Below, piece by piece: positions 43,101 to 51,151 of a stretch of 64,000 nucleotides of DNA (position 1 is the stretch's first letter; each line of letters starts with the position of its first letter). This stretch comes from Streptomyces spinoverrucosus (GTDB lineage: Bacteria; Actinomycetota; Actinomycetes; Streptomycetales; Streptomycetaceae), in assembly GCF_006539505.1 (NCBI RefSeq), contig NZ_BJND01000023.1:1-64000 (forward strand). Reading direction: 5' to 3'. The translations under genes were made by a program, and so were the position numbers. Under the pieces are notes generated by a model, which was not told the DNA's origin, did not search any database, and saw nothing but the letters and a program-made list of their open reading frames with translations.

Positions 43101-43326
43101 CGCGCGCATACCGCTGCGCGAACGTCAGCCGCCCGGCCTCCGTCTCGTCCAGGGCCCGCGTATAGGCCTCGTACTCCTCGGCGGCGGTCTGCGCCATCGC
43201 GTCCAGCGCGCCGCGCGCCCGGGCGAGGAGCACCTTCCCGTCGGTACGGCCGCCCGACCGCCGTACCTCCTCCTCCACCGCCCGCATCAACAGCCGCTCG
43301 GCCTCGACCCGATGACTGTCCCGCAT
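40126..43326 (-). CDS. STAND-type NB-ARC/TPR ATPase, membrane-associated
   Basis: A 1066-aa protein starting at ATG 43326 with GGAGGGGG 7 nt upstream. Residues about 1-80 are helical. Residues about 83-128 contain two hydrophobic segments (TPLVVAGVAAVAAVVADLAL; GAGVTVGVVGAATTVVKVAG). Residues about 215-560 form an NB-ARC ATPase, with P-loop LHGAPGSGRTTLA near 245, Walker B VTVVLDDASD, sensor VLVTARAPL and GGLPLALRIAGSSLG (GLPL motif). A winged-helix segment (NRYRLHDLVRAFAHARL) and then TPR repeats up to the end (GEAWAHFQLGQLYLRLGDVP, GEAWTLYYLGQALEESGNLD) follow. These molecules switch between ADP and ATP states to signal. Here the sensor would be the TPR array and the N-terminal part the effector. 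The target is unknown. Confidence 0.9.
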   Translation of the reverse strand: MRDSHRVEAERLLMRAVEEEVRRSGGRTDGKVLLARARGALDAMAQTAAEEYEAYTRALDETEAGRLTFAQRYAREGAGTPLVVAGVAAVAAVVADLALGTGTTTALGAGVTVGVVGAATTVVKVAGSHLPAAHQRAGAVGQPGGPEQLRLQWLTALEVRGIRPFLDQQRVLAASTGPKKPGPKLLGADKSGAARGRSVLEQSFGQLPEPVGPFAGRRQEMARIRQWVQAARASTQTRPTVVVLHGAPGSGRTTLAVRATHDLKDQFRGACVVDLRGDSQDEPPLSTREALLHLLNRLGAPREQLLFRERSSADQQVKRLSELYHQHLTGVPVTVVLDDASDPEQVRALIPERSDSLVLVTARAPLDLPGDLPAWVHQLPVEPLDAAGAEELMGAAAQGETGPYDAESADRIRQLCGGLPLALRIAGSSLGPRSPRRLASDLGAYGPVAPVERALWLRYTDQGEPARRLLRRLALAGRASLGVAAAASLLATDQAEANRHLVALSRAGLIDHVRGNRYRLHDLVRAFAHARLVDEEDPGERAAAQERLIVNYADLADSVLRLVDGNMSTRSDRFGPHGFTSLDEALRWLDDESSFITAALRHAEGVNQGAVLNLLGALCDYCLLRGDLYRLGEISELAQAVDQGLLIRSVQWRTGIAARQLGELDKARTTLTSVVDLYREAHHDAGAARALCSLGITLHHQGSLTEAAARLREALDMQAAPSLATDRAWTMHALAAVERDRAHLAEALDLLNRSLELHRAGESLHGEAWAHFQLGQLYLRLGDVPRAETELRRALELYGRTRDARGQAWALTQLARARLVAGDALPALEELRLAAARHRDNEDARGEAWTLYYLGQALEESGNLDQAVRELERSRTMFSRMRDVYGLACARHHSARATRDQRAAQTGSLRNSGFARQLLVDARADFQRIGVAHGEAWTCLELAVVDAGNARTAAALALCDEAVGLFASYGDRRGEDWARFLRCTLLPYASPGGAEVGTAVAQEELAQLARAGHTARDEKLDDYVEAYQLLLERGVELEAGWQAWRLGMVPRRHAREVMGVPVAAVS

Positions 43327-43479
43327 GTCACGTCCCCCTCCGGCGGCAACTGCTTCGGCTACGAGTGTCCTTCCGCGGGCGCGTGCTGGCGAGAGGGCGC
43401 GATCAACGTTTCGAACCATGTGACCCAGCGGCTGCTCGATCGTTTGTAGGGATGTCGAGCTGATTGTCGAGGGGGGCTT

Positions 43480-44805
43480 GTGATCGACCTGGCTGTGCAT
43501 CGGAAGAGTGGAATGACCCCGGTCGTGTCCTATGCCCGTACGTCGGAGGACTTCCGGCAACGGGACGGGCATGGGGTGCGGCATCAGTTGCGGATCAACG
43601 AACGGAGTGCACACCAGTACGGTTGCCGCGTTGTGGCCGAGTATGTCGACAACGGCCGCAGCGCGTCCAAAGAGGGTGCTTCGAGACCCGCGTTCGACCG
43701 CATGATCGAGGATCTGTCTCGCGGATATACAGCCGCCTGGGAACCGATCGAGGGAGTCGTGTGTGTCGCGGACGACCGGCTGTATCGCCGACCCGAAGAC
43801 CTTGCCAGGTTCTTCGCCGCACTGACCAGCCGACCGGGCCGCATCCACGTGGATCCGCAGGGCGTTCGTGACCCGTACTCGCAGCAAGGACTCCTGAAAG
43901 CCGTGCAATCGCTGGAGGAGGCGGTCGCGGAGACACGGAACAGAAGTCGGCGCGTGTCCGACTGGCATTGGGTACGCGCCATCGAGGGTGTGCCGCACAG
44001 CGGGCCGCGGCCCTTCGGTTGGCAGGAGGACAGGATCACACGGCACACCGATGAAGCGACCTTGATCGAGCAGGCCATCGCCGATCGGATCGGCGGGAAG
44101 GCGGTGCGTGCCATCGCACGGGACTGCTGTGATCTTGGTGTCACCGGGACCCGAGGAGGTCGGCCCAACGCGCAGACCGTCACGCAGATCATCACGGCAC
44201 CCAGGGTGTGTGGCTACCGCGCCAGCAGGGGAGAGCTGCTGACAGTGCCGGAGACAGGTGAGCCCGTAGTGGGGCGATGGGAGCCCATCGTGACGCCGGA
44301 CCGGTGGCAGTCGGTGTGCGCGACGTTCTCTCCCGGCAGCCTGTACATGCACCGGGGCAGTGGAACGCCGCGTCTCACCGGGCAGAGGGCTGCCGCTCCG
44401 AGTCGCATCGCCGGCGGCCTGCTGCGTTGCGGGGCGGCGCGGCACGACGGCACGGTCTGTCGCGGCGCACTGAGTGCCCAGAAGGGCAGGAGCCGCAGGA
44501 GCCCCTACGTCTACTCCTGCCGTTCCTGCGGCCGATGCAGCATCAGCGGGCCGCTGGCCGACCAAGCCCTGGAACGAATCGTGTTCTCCGAGGCTCCGGC
44601 TCATCTGCGGCTGCCGGATTCCGTGCGAAAGCGGTGGCACTCCGGGGAAATGGAGGTCGAGGAGAAACGGAGGATCCTCGCCTTTGTCCTCACCGCCTGC
44701 CTCGTCCGGCCGGGCGTCAAAGGCAACCCGGTCTGGGACCCCTCGCGGGTGCAGCCGGTATGGCAGTGCGCGGATCGGGCGAGACCGGCAGAGATGGCAG
44801 GCTGA
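43480..44805 (+). CDS. Serine recombinase/resolvase-family protein (lone)
   Basis: A 441-aa protein starting with GTG behind GAGGGGGG. The resolvase domain begins [20 protein letters not shown], with catalytic Arg20 and Ser22, and has [20 protein letters not shown] recombinase domain ([22 protein letters not shown]... [20 protein letters not shown]) follows, then a zinc-ribbon (GLLRCGA...CRGAL...YSCRSCGRC). At 441 aa it is shorter than many phage integrases. Codon use includes AGA, AGT, ATC/TAT and ACA more than neighbours, which suggests transfer. No phage, plasmid or excisionase gene is next to it. Confidence 0.88.
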   Translation: MIDLAVHRKSGMTPVVSYARTSEDFRQRDGHGVRHQLRINERSAHQYGCRVVAEYVDNGRSASKEGASRPAFDRMIEDLSRGYTAAWEPIEGVVCVADDRLYRRPEDLARFFAALTSRPGRIHVDPQGVRDPYSQQGLLKAVQSLEEAVAETRNRSRRVSDWHWVRAIEGVPHSGPRPFGWQEDRITRHTDEATLIEQAIADRIGGKAVRAIARDCCDLGVTGTRGGRPNAQTVTQIITAPRVCGYRASRGELLTVPETGEPVVGRWEPIVTPDRWQSVCATFSPGSLYMHRGSGTPRLTGQRAAAPSRIAGGLLRCGAARHDGTVCRGALSAQKGRSRRSPYVYSCRSCGRCSISGPLADQALERIVFSEAPAHLRLPDSVRKRWHSGEMEVEEKRRILAFVLTACLVRPGVKGNPVWDPSRVQPVWQCADRARPAEMAG

Positions 44806-44855
44806 GGGACAGGCCGGGAAGGACGGACCAGAGGCCGGTCGGGCAGGATGGAGTT

Positions 44856-46886
<2,031 letters not shown>

Positions 46887-46893
46887 CCGGATA

Positions 46894-46927
46894 CCGAACA
46901 CGGCTGCGCAATTGCACCCGTGTTCGG
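46894..46927 (+). terminator. Hairpin after the DUF255 gene
   Basis: CCGAACACGG and CCGTGTTCGG form a perfect 10-bp stem around a 14-nt loop that itself contains GCAATTGC. It starts 8 bp after the DUF255 stop. A T-tract is absent. Confidence 0.7.
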
Positions 46928-46951
46928 ACACGTCCCCCTAGGGGCCGTACC

Positions 46952-46978
46952 GTTCCGAAACAAGCTATTTATCGGAAC
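46952..46978 (+). promoter_or_regulatory. Inverted repeat upstream of the glycan operon
   Basis: GTTCCGA and TCGGAAC are separated by 13 bp (AACAAGCTATTTA), an AT-rich core unusual for this genome. It lies about 100 bp before the operon start. Probably an operator overlapping the promoter. Confidence 0.5.
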
Positions 46979-47079
46979 AGCTACCGCGCTTCACAGTTCC
47001 CCCCTACTCTCTCCACAGTGCCGAGGCGGACGGACTGCTCCGTCGCGGCTGGGGGGCTTTCAAGATCTGGGGGGATCTT

Positions 47080-48342
47080 TTGCTGACGTCTGTCTTCATT
47101 GCTGCTGTTTCGCTGGCTTTGTTCGGGATGGCGGCTTTCACTCTGTGGTGGCAGATGCACGCGTGGCGCACGCCCGAAGTGCTCGCATCCACCCGCTTCA
47201 GCAGGCCGGACGGCGCCGAGCATGTGTCGTTCTCGCTGCTGCTTCCGGCCAGGCACGAGCAGGCCGTGCTGGACCACACCATCCAGCGGCTGCTCCAGTC
47301 CACGCACACCGACTTCGAGATCATCGTCATCGTCGGACACGACGATCCGGAGACCACCGAGGTGGCCCGGCGGGCGGCGGCCCGCGACCCGCGCGTGCGG
47401 GTCGTCGTCGACACCCACGAGAAGAAGAACAAGCCGAAGGCCATGAACACGGCGCTGCCGCACTGCCGCGGCGACATCGTGGGGGTCTTCGACGCCGAGG
47501 ACCAGGTACACCCCGAGCTGCTCGCCCATGTCGACCACGCGTTCCGGTCCACCGGCGCGGACGTCGTCCAGGGCGGCGTGCAGCTGATCAACTTCCACTC
47601 CAGCTGGTACAGCCTGCGCAACTGCCTGGAGTACTTCTTCTGGTTCCGCTCCCGGCTCCATCTGCACGCCCAGAAGGGGTTCATCCCGCTCGGCGGCAAC
47701 ACCGTCTTCGTGCGGACGGACGTCCTCAAAGAGGCGGGCGGCTGGGACCCCAACTGCCTCGCCGAGGACTGCGACCTGGGTGTGCGCCTGTCCAGCGTCG
47801 GCAAGAAGGTCGTCGTCGCCTACGACTCCGACATGGTCACCCGCGAGGAGACCCCGGGCAGCCTGATGTCCCTGCTCAAGCAGCGCACCCGCTGGAACCA
47901 GGGCTTCCTTCAGGTCTACCGGAAGCGGGACTGGAAACAGCTGCCGGGCTTCCGCCAGCGGCTGCTGGCCCGCTACACCCTGATGACGCCGTACCTCCAG
48001 GCCATCTCGGGCGTCATCATCCCGCTCAACGTGGCCATCGCGCTCTTCCTCGACGTACCGGTCGGCGTCGCCTTCATCACCTTCCTGCCGGCCGTCACCG
48101 CGCTCGTCACCTTCGTCTTCGAGCTCGTCGGACTGCACGACTTCGGCAAGCAGTACGGGCTCCGGGTCCGCCTGGTGCACTACCTGAAGCTGATCATCGG
48201 CGGCCCCTTCTACCAGGTGCTCCTCGCCGGAGCCGCCGTGCGCGCAGTGTGGCGCGAGCAACGCGGCCGTAACGACTGGGAGTTGACCAGCCACGTCGGC
48301 GCACATCTCGCGCACGTGAACCGAGAGGACGTTCCTGCGTGA
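47080..48342 (+). CDS. Processive-type GT2 glycosyltransferase (cellulose/hyaluronan-synthase-like)
   Basis: A 420-aa membrane enzyme starting with TTG behind GGGGGG. An N-terminal membrane helix (SVFIAAVSLALFGMAAFTLW) is followed by a GT2 domain with LLLPARHEQAVLDHTIQRLL, DDPETTEVARRAAARDPRVR, the nucleotide/metal Asp in FDAEDQVHPE, acceptor Asp in EDCDLGVRL (residues 229-233) and QRTRWNQG (Q268-W272), the QxxRW box of processive synthases. C-terminal hydrophobic segments (about 310-355 and 380-400) complete it. It would add sugars from a UDP-sugar repeatedly while threading the chain outward. It is the first of four 4-nt-overlapping genes. Confidence 0.92.
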   Translation: MLTSVFIAAVSLALFGMAAFTLWWQMHAWRTPEVLASTRFSRPDGAEHVSFSLLLPARHEQAVLDHTIQRLLQSTHTDFEIIVIVGHDDPETTEVARRAAARDPRVRVVVDTHEKKNKPKAMNTALPHCRGDIVGVFDAEDQVHPELLAHVDHAFRSTGADVVQGGVQLINFHSSWYSLRNCLEYFFWFRSRLHLHAQKGFIPLGGNTVFVRTDVLKEAGGWDPNCLAEDCDLGVRLSSVGKKVVVAYDSDMVTREETPGSLMSLLKQRTRWNQGFLQVYRKRDWKQLPGFRQRLLARYTLMTPYLQAISGVIIPLNVAIALFLDVPVGVAFITFLPAVTALVTFVFELVGLHDFGKQYGLRVRLVHYLKLIIGGPFYQVLLAGAAVRAVWREQRGRNDWELTSHVGAHLAHVNREDVPA

Positions 48343-49988
48343 CCTCCACACTTCCCGCGGCGACCGGAGTCAAGGTCCCCGCGCAGCGAACAGCTGCGCC
48401 CAGAACCGGGTCCACAAACCGCACGACGCCGCCCAAAAGACTTCGTTCCTCCCGTCCCGACCTCATCCTGTGCGGCGTCCTGCTCGTGGCGATCCTCGTC
48501 GTGCAGGGCTGGAACATCGCCGACTACCCCACCCTCAGCGACGACGAGGGCACCTACCTCGCCCAGGCCTGGGCCGTGCAGGAGGGCCGGGGCCTGGCCC
48601 ACTACACGTACTGGTACGACCACCCGCCGCTCGGCTGGATCCAGCTCGCCCTGCTGACCTGGATCCCGGCGTACTTCGCGCCGGAGTCGATGACCGTCGG
48701 CTCGATGCGGGCCGTGATGCTGCTGATCAGCGCGCTCAGCGCGGTCCTCGTCTACGTCGTCGCGCGCCGGCTGTCGCTGCCCCGCTGGGCGGCCGGGCTC
48801 GCCATGGCGCTGTTCGGGCTCTCCCCGCTGTCGGTGGTCCTGCAGCGCGAGATCTTCCTGGACAACATCGCGGTGATGTGGACGCTGCTCGCGTTCGCCC
48901 TCGCCGCCTCCCCGAGCCGCCACCTCTGGCACCACTTCGGGGCGGGCATGGCGGCCGCGGCCGCGGTGCTCACCAAGGAGACGATGCTGCTCGTGCTGCC
49001 GGCCGTGATGGTGACCATGTGGCGGCACAGCCACCGGGACACCCGCAAGTTCGCCATCACCGGCGCCATCACGGCCTGCGCGCTCATCGGCATCTCCTAC
49101 CCGCTCTTCGCCCTGCTCAAGGGCGAGTTGCTGCCGGGCGCAGGGCACGTGTCGTTGTGGGACGGCATCGTCTACCAGATGAGCCGCCCCGGCTCCGGCT
49201 TCATCCTCGAACCCGGCACCGGCTCCTACGGCGTGCTCCAGTCCTGGCTGTACTACGACCGCGTGCTGCCCCTCGGCGGACTCGCCGGCGCGTTGCTGCT
49301 CGTCGTCACCTGGCGCTGGTCGGTGACCGCGCGGGCGCTCGCCGGGCCCGCGCTCGCCGTGGCGATCCTCGCCGGGATGGCCCTGCGGCCGGGCTATCTG
49401 CCCGCCATGTACATCATCCAGGCGCTGCCGTTCCTCGCTCTGGTGCTCGCCGGGGGCACCGCCTCCGTCGCCCACGCCGTGCTGCGGAGATGGCGCCGGG
49501 CGGGCGAGAAGAGATTCGTGACCGGCGGCCGGTACGCGCTCGCCGCCGTCCTAGCGATCGCCGCGGGCGCGTACGTCGTACCGCGCTGGTACGACGGCGA
49601 CCGCACCGCCATGACCGCCGACGCCAACGCCCCCTACCGGGCGGCCACGCAGTGGATGGCCACCGAGGTCGAGGATCCGAAGGACACCCGGGTGCTGGTC
49701 GACGACGCCATGTGGCTGGATCTCGTGCACCAGGGCTATCGGCCCGGTCTCGGCGTCATCTGGTTCTACAAGGCCGACCTCGACCCGGCCGTGACGAAGA
49801 CCATGCCGAACGGCTGGCGGGACCTCGACTACGTGGTCGCCTCGCCGACGGTACGACGGGACGCGGTCGACCTGCCGAACGTCAAGGCCGCGATGGAGCA
49901 CTCGACGCCGGTCGCCGTGTTCGGCGCCGGTGAGGACCGGATCGAGATCCGGCAGATTGTCAGCGCCGGGACGGGAGGCGACCGATGA
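48339..49988 (+). CDS. PMT/ArnT-like integral membrane glycosyltransferase (GT39/GT83-like)
   Basis: A 549-aa protein. It starts with GTG inside the upstream stop (GTGA, 4-nt overlap). After a polar N-terminus it has about 11-12 membrane segments: ILCGVLLVAILVVQGWNIAD, VMLLISALSAVLVYVVA, LAMALFGLSPLSVVL, IAVMWTLLAFALAA and more. The first outside loop carries the hallmark acidic pair in YPTLSDDEGTYLAQAWAVQE, as in protein O-mannosyltransferases and ArnT, followed by HYTYWYDHPPLGWIQ. Such enzymes transfer a sugar from a polyprenyl-phosphate donor onto an acceptor outside the membrane. The soluble C-terminus starts near YRAATQWMATEVE. Confidence 0.9.
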   Translation: MTSTLPAATGVKVPAQRTAAPRTGSTNRTTPPKRLRSSRPDLILCGVLLVAILVVQGWNIADYPTLSDDEGTYLAQAWAVQEGRGLAHYTYWYDHPPLGWIQLALLTWIPAYFAPESMTVGSMRAVMLLISALSAVLVYVVARRLSLPRWAAGLAMALFGLSPLSVVLQREIFLDNIAVMWTLLAFALAASPSRHLWHHFGAGMAAAAAVLTKETMLLVLPAVMVTMWRHSHRDTRKFAITGAITACALIGISYPLFALLKGELLPGAGHVSLWDGIVYQMSRPGSGFILEPGTGSYGVLQSWLYYDRVLPLGGLAGALLLVVTWRWSVTARALAGPALAVAILAGMALRPGYLPAMYIIQALPFLALVLAGGTASVAHAVLRRWRRAGEKRFVTGGRYALAAVLAIAAGAYVVPRWYDGDRTAMTADANAPYRAATQWMATEVEDPKDTRVLVDDAMWLDLVHQGYRPGLGVIWFYKADLDPAVTKTMPNGWRDLDYVVASPTVRRDAVDLPNVKAAMEHSTPVAVFGAGEDRIEIRQIVSAGTGGDR

Positions 49989-51151
49989 GCCAGGAGTCCG
50001 TGGTCCCCGGCGAGCTGGGCGATCCGGCGGCGTACGCCGCGGACGTGCCCGAGCCGGGCGCCGTCACCATCGTCGTACCGACCTTCAACGAGTCCGCCAA
50101 CATCCGTGAACTGTTGCACCAGATCACCGAGTCGGTGCCGTCCCGGCTGCCCTGCGAGGTCGTCTTCGTCGACGACTCCACCGACGACACCCCGGAGGTG
50201 ATCCAGAAGGCCGCCCAGGACTGTCCCTTTCCGGTGACCGTCCTGCACCGCGAGGAGCCCGTCGGCGGGCTCGGCGGCGCGGTCGTCGAGGGCATGAAGG
50301 CGGCCGGGTCGGACTGGATCGTCGTCATGGACGGCGACTGCCAGCATCCGCCCTCCCTGGTGCCGGAGCTGGTCGCCACGGGGGAGCGGGCGAACGCCGG
50401 ACTGGTCGTCGCCTCCCGCTACATCAAGGGCGGCAGCCGCGCCGGGCTCGCCGGCAGCTACCGCGTGGCCGTCTCACGCGCGGCGACCTGGCTGACCAAG
50501 TCGCTGTTCCCGCGCAAGCTGCACGGCATCAGCGATCCGATGAGCGGTTTCTTCGCCATCCGGCGCAGCGCCGTCACTGCTGAGATTCTCCAGCCGCTCG
50601 GCTACAAGATCCTCCTCGAACTCGCCGTGCGCAGCCGCCCCCGCGCGGTCACCGAGGTCCCGTTCGTCTTCCAGGACCGGTTCGCCGGGGAGTCCAAGTC
50701 GACGGCGCAGGAAGGGCTGCGCTTCCTGCGGCACCTCGCCGGCCTGCGCACCGCCTCACCGCTCGCCCGGATGATCGTGTTCGGGCTGATCGGGCTGACC
50801 GGGTTCGTACCGAACCTGGCCGGACTGTGGGCCCTGACCGAGGCCGGGATGCATTACCTGCCCGCCGAGATACTCGCGAACCAGCTCGGCGTGGTCTGGA
50901 ACTTCCTCCTCATCGAGAAGGTGCTGTTCCGTGAGCGGAGGCGGTTCAGGCACTGGGCCGACCGGACCGTGCGGTTCGCCCTGCTCGCCAATGCCGATCT
51001 GGTGCTGCGCATTCCGCTGATCGCGTTGCTGGTCGGCACGTTCGGCATGGCGGCGCTGCCCGCCACGGCACTGGCCCTCGTCATCACGTTCGTCCTGCGC
51101 TTCGCCGGGACCGAAGCGCTGGTCTACCTGCCACGTAGGAGCCGCACATGA
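49985..51151 (+). CDS. Polyprenyl-phosphate glycosyltransferase (DPM1-like GT2) fused to GtrA
   Basis: A 388-aa protein starting with ATG in a 4-nt overlap (ATGA) with the upstream gene. Residues about 20-250 are a GT2 domain of the dolichyl-phosphate-mannose-synthase type: VTIVVPTFNESANIRELLHQ, FVDDSTDDTPEVI, VMDGDCQHPPSLVPEL and HGISDPMSGFFAIRRS. The C-terminal part has four membrane helices of a GtrA flippase-like domain (MIVFGLIGLTGFVPNLAGLW, ILANQLGVVWNFLLIEKVLF, TVRFALLANADLVLRIPLIA, LPATALALVITFVLRF). It would make and flip the polyprenyl-phosphate sugar used by the enzyme encoded just upstream. Confidence 0.92.
   Translation: MSQESVVPGELGDPAAYAADVPEPGAVTIVVPTFNESANIRELLHQITESVPSRLPCEVVFVDDSTDDTPEVIQKAAQDCPFPVTVLHREEPVGGLGGAVVEGMKAAGSDWIVVMDGDCQHPPSLVPELVATGERANAGLVVASRYIKGGSRAGLAGSYRVAVSRAATWLTKSLFPRKLHGISDPMSGFFAIRRSAVTAEILQPLGYKILLELAVRSRPRAVTEVPFVFQDRFAGESKSTAQEGLRFLRHLAGLRTASPLARMIVFGLIGLTGFVPNLAGLWALTEAGMHYLPAEILANQLGVVWNFLLIEKVLFRERRRFRHWADRTVRFALLANADLVLRIPLIALLVGTFGMAALPATALALVITFVLRFAGTEALVYLPRRSRT

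Noticed and set aside
40813..43449. 878-codon plus-strand open frame
   Set aside because: It is antisense to the STAND ATPase, which has clear P-loop, GLPL and TPR motifs and a good ribosome-binding site.
43327..44640. N-terminal extension of the STAND ATPase to 1504 codons
   Set aside because: It would run antisense through the serine recombinase, while ATG 43326 has GGAGGGGG in place.
43445..44855. att sites flanking the serine recombinase
   Set aside because: I saw no convincing direct repeat on both sides. A comparison with an empty site in a relative would be needed.
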